From the NCBI GenBank assembly GCA_963070105.1, contig OY718806.1:4795865-4859864 (forward strand): a stretch of 64,000 nucleotides of DNA. The letters are read 5' to 3'. Of the stretch, positions 23,676-34,809 are shown in pieces. Made by a program: the position numbers and the translations under genes. Source of the DNA: Litomosoides sigmodontis (taxonomy: Eukaryota; Nematoda; Chromadorea; Rhabditida; Onchocercidae). Positions within the stretch are counted from its first letter, which is position 1. Each line of letters opens with the position of its first letter. The notes under the pieces are model-generated. The model did not search any database. It was given only the letters and a program-made list of their open reading frames with translations, and was not told where the DNA came from.

Positions 23676-26249
23676 TTATTCCACATGCGTCTGTTGGTCA
23701 TTCTGGAGGTATTCGTGAAGGATCTGAGGAAAGTAGTGTTACAGTCACAAAAGTCAATAAAATGAGGCTGATTCTCACTTGAAACTTTTCACGAAGAAAG
23801 TTAACTCGAATCGTAAACTAAAAAATCGAGTTTAAGAACCACGAACTTACTTTTACTATTTCCTCCAAGTCCAGCACCTCCTTATGTTCTCTTTCGTACC
23901 GCTCCTCAGCTCCTTCTAATTGTTTTTTAAGCTCCTGGAACATCAATAACAGTATTGGAATAAAACGATTGATCAATTCATTCACGCCAAATTTCAATTT
24001 TAAAAATAAAAGCAGAGAGCGTTATATAAATCTACCTCAATGAGTTCTTCTTTTTCATGCAGCGAAGAAACCAAGGCTTGTTCGTTAACCACAATTGATC
24101 CAGGGTAACTTAAATCACCTGAAACTCAAAAGAGCAAATAGATCACACACAATTCTCATTAAAGTCATGTGCTTCATGCTGCTTATTTCGGCGACCCTTA
24201 TGTTTTATCTGCTATATCAATTTATACTGACCTTTTAAATTAGAGTTTTGTCAAACAATTATGAAACGTGAAGGAATTACGTACCGCTATTCTGAAGCCG
24301 TACGATTGTGGCTTGCAAAACTTTGATGACGTCTTCATTCTCAATTTTGCTAGCAACTTCCTCGTCCACTTTTATCCTAAAATTTTTTGAAATTCTTTAG
24401 CGAGCTTTCTAATGTACTGTAATGGCGACGAACAGCAAAAATCCTGTTTTCTACGAAATGATTCGAAACATGCTAATTAACCTGCATTCATTTAGAACAC
24501 GCTGAGTCTCTTCCAATTCTGCACTGAGGTGAATCTTCTGCGCAATTTCTTCATCCAGTTTACGGCGCAACATTTCGATCTAAAGAAAATATTATGCAAT
24601 TTTCGGAAAATATATGGGAAAGCGAAACTAAAGACACAAAGAATAGCCCAATTAGGAATCTTATCTGTTCGTTCTTTTTTTCGCATGCTTTACGCAACAA
24701 TTCATTTTCCAGCTTAGCTGACTGCTGTGCAGCTTGGTAATCAGCTCGTATCAACTCAACTGTGTTCATAGGGTCATCTGCAAGTTTTTTAGGCTTCTTA
24801 AAAAGTGAACATGTTTCCGTTATTAAGCAAAGGCTCCAACTATAAAACAGTTCCTCTTGTAATTCTTGACTGAATATCTCAATAGAGCAAGAAAGTGAAT
24901 CTGCTGAATACTGGATACTAGAGAATTGTAACAAGAATTTGTTTGAAGCTTGGTAATAGGAAATTATAGCGCTTCTGTTCAGCTAGGCAATTCAAAGTAT
25001 ATGCAACTTTCTTTGAAAGACTTTAAAAGAACTAATTAACACTGACTTCATAAGTTTCTTTCAAACGAATCATACACTACCTTTTTTGAGAGTTACAATT
25101 AACTGACCAAATAAAGGTAGTAATCATGGAAATATAAATCTTAGACTTCAAAAAACAGTTTAGCTCTTCTGTAACGTTACCGTGAAAAAGATACACCGAA
25201 AGATTTCTATTATCGATTGATGATGACTTAGTATTGCTTTGCGTGAGAATATCAGTATTCCGACCACTTTCACCTGACATCAAATTGAGACTGTTGTTCG
25301 CCAACGGCGTACTTTCATCAACTTTATTCGTTACAGTAGCTACAGTAGTGTTTTCGATAATGGTGCCATTACGGCTACCAATTTCTATATCATATAGAGG
25401 TATTTCTGAACTAGTTTCCAGTGATACCGAACGCAGTGTATCACTCAAACTACCAATCACCTGCAATTGATAATTTTTGAACTTACAAAGGGAGCAATTA
25501 AGAATTGCATGAAGTATGAATACTGTTATCACATCCCAATGAACTGAGTTACGAAAATCAGTGTCTGGAACAATAAAAAGGAAATCGTGCAAGAAGTGTC
25601 GACACCTGATTTCGAGAATGAAATTGTGTACAGCTCACAAAAGCCGTATGAAAACCAAAAAGTGTGTCAACTAAGGATGAATCAATGAAAATTCAACTAA
25701 TGTGCTGATAGATGGAATTGCAAGCGGTAACGGCCACAGTACTCAACCAATCTATTCATCCAGTAGAATCAGTCCACATACATGTACATAACCATTAGAT
25801 AGAACAGAATATCCTCCACGAATTTACTCATAAGAAATCAGATTTTTATCAAACTAATTCCACATCAGACGTAATATCAGTGCATGACATTGTAAAAACT
25901 TTGTGTAAACCTAATTCAGTAGACAGCTATTTTTCAAATACCGTCTTTAAGCACTAAAATTTCAAAGAAACAAGCGGCTATAAAATGAGAACAAAAAGGT
26001 GAACCTTAGGGTTCGAATTTAGATGCATGCATTATAATGCACACCCTCAAAATATTTTGAAGTCATGAAATAACCGAAGTGGGAATTTAATACCATGACA
26101 CAGCCTCAATTTTTATATTCGAAATGAATAATGCTGTAAAGGATTCAAACCTCAAAGTCATCATCGACTAGAGAACTGATATCGTAGCTTGTAACACCGT
26201 TTTGTATGTTAAGGTCAAGATGACTTTGACCCATATTATTGACGTTCAT
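23676..26249 (-). CDS. coiled-coil protein, function unknown
   Basis: Eight exons: 26151-26249 (ATG), 25197-25460, 24665-24796, 24482-24579, 24285-24376, 24036-24118, 23851-23934, 23676-23723 (TAA); 299 residues with every junction in phase. An AG lies 8 bases 5' of the ATG (TTTCAG, then ATAAGGAG), a plausible trans-splice acceptor. The first 120 residues are Ser/Thr/Asn-rich and likely disordered (LVDDDFEVIGSLSDTLRS). The rest is almost continuous heptad helix (ADYQAAQQSAKLENELLRKA, IEMLRRKLDEEIAQK, KIENEDVIKVLQATIVRL, EELKK, YEREHKEVLDLEEIVK) with one Gly/Pro break (GDLSYPG). No membrane or catalytic motif. It could be a centrosomal, trafficking or scaffold protein, but I recognise no family. 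The donor of exon 3 reads CAG|ATAAGA rather than GT. Confidence 0.85.
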
Positions 26250-27705
26250 CTCCTTATCTGAAACACTTTCATTTAGCTTTCGAATTAAACGCAACACAGC
26301 GTTAACCTCAATGATGAGGTATAAGACAACAGTATGACCAGAACATCACCGTAAGTAGATAAAGCGAATTGTAATTAATGTAATTAGAAAACGAAGTAAT
26401 CCAAACAATCTCTTCCTCTCCGGCTAAGCAGCGCCTGTGTTAAACAGTCTCTTCGCTTAAATCAAATGCTTTTGCACGAACAGAATTCAAAACGGTTGGG
26501 AGTGAGCAGGAAAAATTCATTACGTAAAAGAAGAATGACTGCTCTTTAACTACAAGTTCTTACAAAGGTAATGCTTTCTCCAATGTCATCTGACAATCAG
26601 CGGAGAATTGCATCTTCCATATTGTTCATTTTCAGCGCAGCGAAACAAAACCCTCCTGAGTGGAAATGGGTGCAACACTCCCCTCGAACTATCCATCCTT
26701 TCTCAATGAACTACATCTTCATACTTCACATTCCGACAAATCACCTTATTTCGTACGGTTTAATGCCTGCAGTGCAACAGCATAATTGATCATCTAGGAG
26801 ATGAATTATTAGCGGTTCTATCCAGGCTTCCATTCACATCAGTAGCTATTTCTCACAACTTCACTGCGTCCGGAAACTGATCAATCATAACCAGACATCG
26901 CACTCTTCACAACTCAGATTCATTAAAGGTTGGTCAACTTTGCAAAACACTCCAAAATCCGTGCGGTCATAAGTTCAACCACCCGACTTCACTGTGCAAC
27001 TAGCACAACCTATCGGCAGGCATCGATGAAGGAACCTCGGCTATGCGGCTACTTATGACTTAAAACAGAAAACTTAAAACAAACTTAAAACAGAAAAGGA
27101 TGAAGACGCAAAATGCACCACAAATCTACAATTTTTAAGGCCACTGTTCACTGACTTTATTAAATCCAGAGCACGAAGCACTTGTAACACAAATCTGAAT
27201 ACATAGTTACTATCCGAAATCTCTATAACTAAGCGGAATTATCATTTCAAACATCATATCCTTTCGCGCGAAATTTCAGAAGACACATGGAAATGGAAGC
27301 GCGCTACCAATGACATGATGACATACCAACTGCTAAACAACAATAACGATTGAATTCAATATTTTGATTTATGGACCAAAGTTTGCAGAGCGAAATACAA
27401 CTGAATCCGTTGCATCAAACACTGCAAATATTTTAAAAGACTTATCATAAATGATCACTTACATTACTTTTTGAAGAACAAAATTTCGTTTACAACGTGT
27501 AGTAAATTAAACTACAGCGACCAGAAAATGAATAAAAAAAAATGAAATCACTGTTCAAATGATCAATGAGAACACAAGAATTCCAAATAGGACATGAACC
27601 TAGTAAAAAAACAAGTTAAAATTGGGTCACAGTACTTGTTTGATTGAAATATAATTATAGTACTCGTACCAATTCATACGAAATAAATAACAAAAAAAGG
27701 AAAGC
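26250..27705. other. intergenic, no recognised gene
   Basis: Region 5' of the coiled-coil gene and 3' of the Hikeshi gene, both on the minus strand. It would hold the coiled-coil gene promoter. The only ATG frame of note (26571, plus, 72 codons) shows no domain. A GGGTTCGAA string near 26007, in the adjacent intron, is not part of a foldable tRNA. Confidence 0.55.
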
Positions 27706-29209
27706 TCATAAAAGGCACTTCCAAAATTCGGGATTTTGTTGCAATCGCCGGGAAAAGTTGGTGTACCAGCTTTGTACCGCAGATGACGAGATGAAGTCTG
27801 CAGATTCCCTAGGATTATCTGGTCGTGGCAAACGGACGGCAAATGATTGAAGATAATTAACAAAACTTTGCAACATCTTGTCTGCGAACTCCAGGAATGA
27901 TGACTGCAAACCCAAAAAAATTATAAAGTGACTGGAATCTGGGAAACTAATCACATACTCATTGACCAGCACTATCATTTGTAGTCTATTACTTTTGCAG
28001 TAAAGAAACATCAATAAGCACCATATAAGAGACCATTTGCAAATCTCAAGAATCGTAAAGTGTCAAACATCAGGTCATAAGATTTGATCCCATCAATCAG
28101 ATTAGCAGTATTCCAAATTACTTGGTTATCTGCTTAGTTACCAGCCAAACAATACTTCTTTAGTATTGCTGGAAATTGCAATACATTACCTAATCAACAC
28201 AACTCAACCCAGCTCAATAGTATTTGCTCCCACATACCTGTTGACTAACTGTAGCACCTTCAGCAGAAACTTTATTTGTGATAACTGCAAGTGGTTCTAC
28301 GCTGATTCCAATCTGAGCACTGCCAACCACGTTTCCATTCGTTGATATGTTTGATACGAATAAACCATCATGAACGGCATCCGTTTTATGAAGCTAAAAC
28401 TAGAACGATTGTGTTAGTGTACAACAGAAATCCCCAAAGTTATCCTCTTTCTAATACTCCCGATATATAATTTTTAAAAATTTCAAGTGCATCTGTATGG
28501 CTTTTAACAAATCCACCCACATAAAGTATTCACAAGCTCACACTTCCTACGAATTTGAATTTATACTTGAGCAACTCGAAATATAGCGCTCGGCTTATCA
28601 TTACCAATATACCCGAGGTAATGCCAATTCGTCTCCGTTCCGACTTTTGGCCATCGAATATAAACTAAAAATTACGTTCAGATAATCACGCATCTGGGCA
28701 TCTTCGGATAAATCTTGAAATGATTTTTTCTAAATTGCGTGCTTCTGCAACGTAAATTCGATATGAATAAAAGTTATCGCAATAAATATGACATACCATT
28801 GCCTCCTGTATCTGCAGGAAAGGGTGCAATACCTGTCAGGAATACGACAACATGATTTACAGAACCAGAGTCAGCCACTTCGATGACAAATTCTGTTCTG
28901 CTTACTTGAACAAAATCTGTTTGAATCTGCAAATTCCCAGCCGCATATAGAAAGTTAAAAGTAATCCTGAGGACTTGGTTAAATTTAATTTAGAATTTAG
29001 GGGTGTTGAAACAGACGTCGTGATAAAATTTTTACAGCACATCTCTACGACCCGCTGATTAGCCAGCACACGTGCTGCTGGATATTTCTCCCATCAGTAT
29101 GTGACGTAACGAATGTGGATTAGTGTGCATTTCAAAAAAAAACAAATGTATATCTTACCGGACGACCAGCTACAATTACTCCAAACACCTTTGGCTGTTG
29201 AATCTCCAT
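27706..29209 (-). CDS. Hikeshi (OPI10 family), Hsp70 nuclear import carrier
   Basis: Orthologue of human HIKESHI (C11orf73), which carries ATP-bound Hsp70 into the nucleus in heat stress by binding FG nucleoporins. Five exons: 29159-29209 (ATG), 28797-28926, 28567-28664, 28238-28393, 27706-27903 (TGA); 210 residues against about 197 in human, all phases consistent. Diagnostic parts: FGVIVAGRPI at the N-terminus, SVNHVVVFLTGIAPFPADTG (FG-repeat-binding face), YLGYIGNDKPSAIFRV, GSAQIGISVEPLAVI, FLEFADKMLQSFVNYLQSFA and the C-terminal VQSWYTNFSRRLQQNPEFWK, which matches the family almost residue for residue. Nothing looks damaged. Confidence 0.96.
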
Positions 29210-30893
29210 CTTCTACAATACAACACAAGCCAACAACGCATTTACAATGCGCGTCTCATTTACAATGAGCGTTTTTGACGATCGGCAGTTTATATCAACC
29301 GTAACCATGCAACAATCTGGGGACCAATTTAAATTGTGGGGATTTGTAGAAAGTGTCAACTTATCCTTTTCAGATAAGATAGTGGATGGCCTAAATATGA
29401 GCAATGGAAGGATTTCGATCATGAATTTCAGTTTTTAGCAATTTGAAAAATGGCAACAAAGGAAAGGATTAACTTCCATTGAAAATTTTATCCCACTTAT
29501 CGTTATCTGCTTGTCGACAAAACTTTTATTTCATTATCGAGTGCTACATTTTGTTGTCTGCAGTGGTAAAAAATGGTAAAAAAGGTAATCACTTGCAAAT
29601 TGATTTGTCTTGGTAAAAGTAATACTCATTTCCACTTCTAGTCAGTTCTCGTCAGATTGACTTGTCGGAGGTGACTGGAACTCCTGTATCCCCTTGCTTT
29701 TTTTATGAGATTAAGAAATGAACTCGTCGCTACGACACTGACGAACTTTGAGATTTCATTTTGAGCATGAATCGACTGATTTAGTGCTTGAAAAGCTATT
29801 CAGTTTGGTGAATGAAAGATTTCCAAAGCAGTCTTCTTGAATGTTTGGAAGTACTTGACAGCCATGTTACATATAGTACTTCTTAAGCAAGTACCACATC
29901 TCATTCTCATTTAATTTTTCGTATTTCTAATCAATAATCGCCACCCACAATTGCGCTCACAATAATTACTTTTCGTCCTTCCAGAACAGCATCAGAGTAG
30001 TTTCACGTGTTTATGTCAGTTTATGGCAGGCACGTCGTCATTAAAATTTGGAAGCGGAGAAATAATTGATTTAAACATGTATTTGCAGTAAAAATAAAGT
30101 CTACGATCAGAAGATAAAATAATCACTGGTTTCTTGATAGTGAATTCATTGGACGAACAGAAGTAGTCAATTCCGCGATTTAAACTCGGATCTCCGTGTT
30201 TTTATTGAAAAATATTGATTTTTGGCACTCACTAAGTAGCACTTTGAAGAAGATGAGTTTTTCGCAAGATGATGCTCTGCGATAATCATATATATCAATG
30301 TTTTGAATCTTTACTGAGTAGCAATATTTTCAACTTATGCTTCCCTGGAAACTTGGAAATTGAAAATTGACTCAGCAGGTGCATTTCAACTTTTGAAGCA
30401 AAAATTGTTTGCTGCATTCTTTTGCCAATTTATGCTTCATAATCCAGCTTTCCATGAAAGCTGACATGCAGTGAGAACATTTGATAACTTTACCTTGTAA
30501 CCTTAAATTTCAGCCCAAAATTGTCCGAAAAATGTAATTTTATCGTGAATACCAAATCATATAGCTTCAGACATCTATAATTACATTACCAGATGGTACG
30601 CATGGACCCATGCTAGGCACAGATCGCATAACTGGTCATTTCTTCATCTGTCTTTCGCATCTGCCAAATGCTCAATGAAACTCCAAATTCATACTCAGAT
30701 CTTTCTTACAGCGCTTCCCTAAATGATATTGCATCTACAACGTTTCTACTAATCCGATGAAGAAGCCTCATTCATATGTCACAAAAGTTTTATTAGATTT
30801 CTTCATTGGACTCAAAGGATTCTTCGACCAAAAAATCTCGAAAATTTATTGTTGCTTTTATTGTGCACTTAGGAATAATTTCATATGCTTTCG
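29210..30893. other. intergenic, no recognised gene
   Basis: Between the Hikeshi start codon and the collagen stop codon. Two AATAAA hexamers on the minus strand (30857-30862 and 30845-30850) lie just past the collagen stop and are probably its poly(A) signals. No further gene was seen. Confidence 0.6.
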
Positions 30894-32849
30894 TTACTGA
30901 GTGAAACGACTGATGAATACAGCAGACCGTGGGGGACATGGACAATATGCTGCATCATTTCCTGGAAGACCAGGACCGCCAGGTAGTCCAGGTTTGCCCT
31001 CTCCTCCAGGATGACCATCTTTTCCTGGAGGACCGGTTGGTCCTGCGAGACCTGGTTGTCCATCTGTTCCTTTTTCACCGTCTGGGCCAGCGGATCCAGG
31101 TGGTCCTGGAGGTCCTGGAGGTCCTTGAGGTCCTGGCGCACCTCTTCCCTTCTCGCCGTCTTTTCCTGGAGGTCCTGCTTCACCTGGTGGTCCCATTGAT
31201 CCTGGCTTGCCTGCATCACCGATTGGTCCTGGTGGTCCAGGCCTGCCTTCACTTCCTGTCGGTCCTGGTAATCCCGGTGGGCCGTCGGGTCCTGCTGGTC
31301 CTGGCTCGCCATCCATTCCTGGTGGCCCAGCTGGACCTGCAGGACATTTGATACAGGAGGTGTCAGCAGGGGGACATGTCACCGGTGCGTATGTTACTGT
31401 GTTGTCTTCTCCAGGAGGCCCAGGTTGTCCAGGCGCTGCAAGTGGTCCAAATGGATGTCAGATTTTAGAAGCACAATTTCAGAATGTAAAAGCAGAAAAA
31501 TGAACGTTAATATTTTGAAGTGAGCGAATTGTGTATAAGTAATACACAAACTGTAATTTCTGAGTTTTTAAATATACATTAAAACTTACGACCATCCTTT
31601 CCTGGTTCACCAGCAGGACCAGCCGGCCCCGGAGGACAAGTAATCTTAATTGGTTCACAGTGGCAGTAATCCGGCAAACCAGAGAAATCCTGCCTCTTCT
31701 TACGGAAAATGCTTTTAAAGGGGTTTTCACGTGGTTTACTCGGCGGTGTCACGCTAATTTGTACATCCATGAGTTCGGTCCATGCTGAATCCGTCTCGAC
31801 ACGAAAGACTTGTACACCATCCATTACTGCATCATGTACCTGTCAAAAGAAATCAACTTTTGAGATGGGACTTATGTCTAGAGTTTTCCTAGCAGAATCT
31901 AAATGAAAAAGGTAACACATACCTGTATCAAATAGTGAGGAAGTACTTATCGAACTCTGTGTCGTTTGTTACCTCTTCATTATAAAAGACAGGGATTTGG
32001 GATTGGGCAAAAATATTTTGAGCGTTGACATGTAATCCCCAAAACTGACATCAGTAGTTTTTCGGGATTATAATTTTTCACGAGTCTGAACTTCTGAGTT
32101 TTTGCATAGGGGAAAAGGAGTTCGAAAAGCTAATGCTTCCCAAATTGCCGAAATCGCGAAAAAAAAGATGTTTTTATCGGTTGCTAAAACATTCACTCGC
32201 GCGGCAGAGCTTGCTATTTACTGGTAAATCTTTTCTACGCAATTCACTTACTGCAGAGAAAATAACATTAGATTATTAACTTCGCAATTCCCAGCAACTT
32301 CAAATTTACAGAATTAACTATTCCAAATTCATCAGGATTTCAAAGGTTGGAATTCAAAAAAATCGGTTTATTGACATATTAATGACGAATACTGCCGGAC
32401 TTTTAAAGCGGAGGAAATTCCTAAATTTCCAGGCAACGAATTGCGTTTATTTTATTGGGAAGTAGTTAGAAAAGTATTTTATCATTGAATAAAGCAATGT
32501 TTTGTTCATGGAGTGGATTTTTGTCGTGAAAAATGAAAAAACTGAATATGAAATTCAATGACTGGCCGCACACGAGTAAAAATGAAAGAAGCGGCCTAAG
32601 TGGCGTCATGTGTGCTTGAAATATAGTAATGTGGGCGAATAGATTTATACGATGGTAGGGAAGAAGCGCAGCCTAGTTAAACTAAACTGCTTCGCTGATA
32701 GGATTGCAAAAGCAGTGCCCGTGATAACCACCAAGAAGAGTTACCTCATTGATAGAGTTGTAAAGTGATGGTATCACTACCACGCAGGATAAGATTGCCA
32801 TGGCACTGCATGTTGCAGCGACCAATGCGATAATTTTTGCCTCATGCAT
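30894..32849 (-). CDS. cuticle collagen
   Basis: Nematode cuticular collagen, secreted by the hypodermis and cross-linked into the cuticle. Three exons: 32745-32849 (ATG), 31590-31839, 30894-31435 (TAA); 298 residues, joined in phase. The N-terminus has a signal-anchor segment ([20 protein letters not shown]), then the conserved pre-region with a Trp-Glu-Leu-Met motif (AWTELMDVQ) and the subtilisin-like cleavage site RKKRQ. Cys knots flank the triple helix: [17 protein letters not shown] and YCPCPP. Gly-X-Y runs: a short block before the second cysteine cluster and a longer one after it (from [14 protein letters not shown] to GLPGND). The second intron (31436-31589) falls inside Gly-X-Y (GKD G|PPGQPG) and keeps the triplet register. 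The C-terminus ends [11 protein letters not shown]. Expression is probably moult-linked, as for the family. The individual orthologue is not assignable by eye. Confidence 0.96.
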
Positions 32850-34075
32850 GACTTCTGAGAGTGCTGTTTGACCACTTCAACTACCCTATTTTATAGCATT
32901 TTGCGACGTTTCAGTCTTTTGTCCGTCTATAGCTCTCCGCCCCGAAAATCAAGCTGATAGTTCGTCCTCACATCAAGGTCCTCCCACTTTCTGCCGCAAA
33001 TTAAACTAACCCTCCTCTCCTTCTGCTCTCTCCTTTTTTTTCAAAGTTTTCTGAACATCAATCAATTACTGGTCTGTTTTGAAAACTGGTTAATTAATCG
33101 GTGAGCCACCCTCATTCGGCATTTTGTATGTCGTTGCTGTGTCACGCTGACGCTGTGTGCATGCCCTGCCCCCGATGTGGCAAAGTGTCGGTGAGTATGG
33201 ACGACAGGCACAAGGTACTTGACGATACTGGGGCAGGTGCGGCTGCTTGCCACTTCGGTGTTACGGTTACCACTCAATCACACTTAGGTGCTCGTGACGC
33301 CTGCTTTCCAGAAATATGCGTCTTTGCGAAAAGAACTCCTGATATCTATGAAATGTCTAAACAGTTCAAGCCTTATTTCTTCTCCAACTTTTTTGTAATC
33401 GCACGTATGCTTTCAAGGGAATCCGCATCATAACCTCTTCTTATTGTGCAAGTTTAGTTAGTTAACTGCAATCCCTCAACAATTAAAATTCAATTTTTTT
33501 AATCAAAGTTAATTGATAGGCTTCTGTGCAAGAGTAGGCAGTTGCATTTTGGCATAAAAGTTATTTTATTGGGAAAGAGCACATATCGAATTCTTCGGAG
33601 AATAAAACTGACCGGACAAATGCAAGTACCACAAAACTGCTATCAAATTTAGTTGAAAATTATTGCATTTGTTTAAGCCGTGTTCTATAAGCAAACGTAT
33701 ATGTGAGAAACAAAATGGTATTTTGATTGGCATGAATGCTGCATGCTTCTTAGCCTTGCAACAGTTTCTTCAATTCTATAGAGCAAAAAATGCACGAAAT
33801 ATTTGTTAGCTATTGAAGTACACGTTTTTCAGTTCTCAAATTATGTTTTACTGGCTAATTGTGAAAAACAGAATTTCGAAGAAATTTCAAGATATAAGAA
33901 AAAAGAAATACCGTTGGTGAAACCAGTTAAATTTCGAATCAGATACATATTTATTCCTTATTCGTCTGTTTTTTTCCAACATATTTGGATGTTTTGTTTT
34001 CGTATGCCATGGTTTGAACTGGTTCTTGATTAGCCATTTTACCATTTTCCATCAAAATCTTTCCCTCCTCCTCCT

Positions 34076-34076
34076 A

Positions 34077-34141
<65 letters not shown>

Positions 34142-34152
34142 ACACACAGATA
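34076..34152. repeat. (CA)n microsatellite
   Basis: About 75 bases of CA repeat with a few T and G interruptions (CATACACA, CACAGATACA). Open frames across it are artefacts of the repeat. Confidence 0.95.
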
Positions 34153-34678
34153 CAGACACACGCACATACCAATAAGATGCTTGCGTTGCTGCAGAGATAA
34201 TTTTACAGTCCATGTCACTGAAGCTTTGCTTTTACCTGTCGACATTAAATCTTACATTTGCGTTTGAAATACGAGACTATTATTGGATTTTATTTAAATG
34301 TGATTTATTTTACGGACAAAACTGTAGTTGAGCGAAGCAGAGGTTATAGGACAAATAAACTGGAAAATGGGAAGATGCTGAGCTTGGCACTCCATCCTCT
34401 GACTTTAAATTCTTGCTACACGGCGCGTTCTCCTTCACTACCAAATAGTAAGTGTCACAGTGAGAGCTATTATCCCAGTTTTCGACGGTTTACTTTTTCA
34501 AAGAATTATCTCACTTTTCAAGATTTCTAATTTTGACGAACAATTCAGTGGGGCGGAAAGGAATTCACCATTTTCTTAATCATATATAAAATATGGCAGT
34601 GACTAAAAATAGAAAAATTCTCTAGAAATTAAACATTTTACAAGTTTTGAAAATTTTAAATTTAAAATTGCTTTTCAG

Positions 34679-34809
34679 AAAGTTGTTGCAAAACTTTTTG
34701 CTCGAGATGTAATTTCAAGATTTTATTACAAGATGAAATTTACGTTATTGAACTGGTTGATAATAATGTTTCACCTGAGCATTCCATCTCGACAGTTCCA
34801 AAAAAACAG
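34679..34809 (+). other. candidate internal exon of an unknown gene
   Basis: Between a polypyrimidine acceptor (GCTTTTCAG) and CAG|GTCACA one frame reads 43 residues with a compact cysteine cluster (SCCKTFCSRC), then NFKILLQDEIYVIELVDN. An upstream open frame from about 34361 (MLSLALHPLTLNSCYTA) ends at a consensus GTAAGT donor (34447|34448) in matching phase. No downstream exon was found and no family is recognised, so this remains a candidate. Confidence 0.25.

Noticed and set aside
25995..26025. GGGTTCGAA string like a tRNA T-arm
   Set aside because: No matching acceptor stem, anticodon arm or D-arm could be folded around it.
30881..31503. Long open frames on both strands overlapping the collagen exon
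   Set aside because: They are shadows of the Gly-X-Y repeat, whose codon pattern keeps other frames open; only the Gly-X-Y frame has the leader, cleavage site and cysteine pattern.
33101..33433. 110-codon plus-strand frame with several Cys and His
   Set aside because: It starts at GTG, has no ATG-led leader, splice context or recognisable domain.
34039..34245. Cys-Val repeat frame (also at 63029-63293)
   Set aside because: Artefacts of CA/GT microsatellites.
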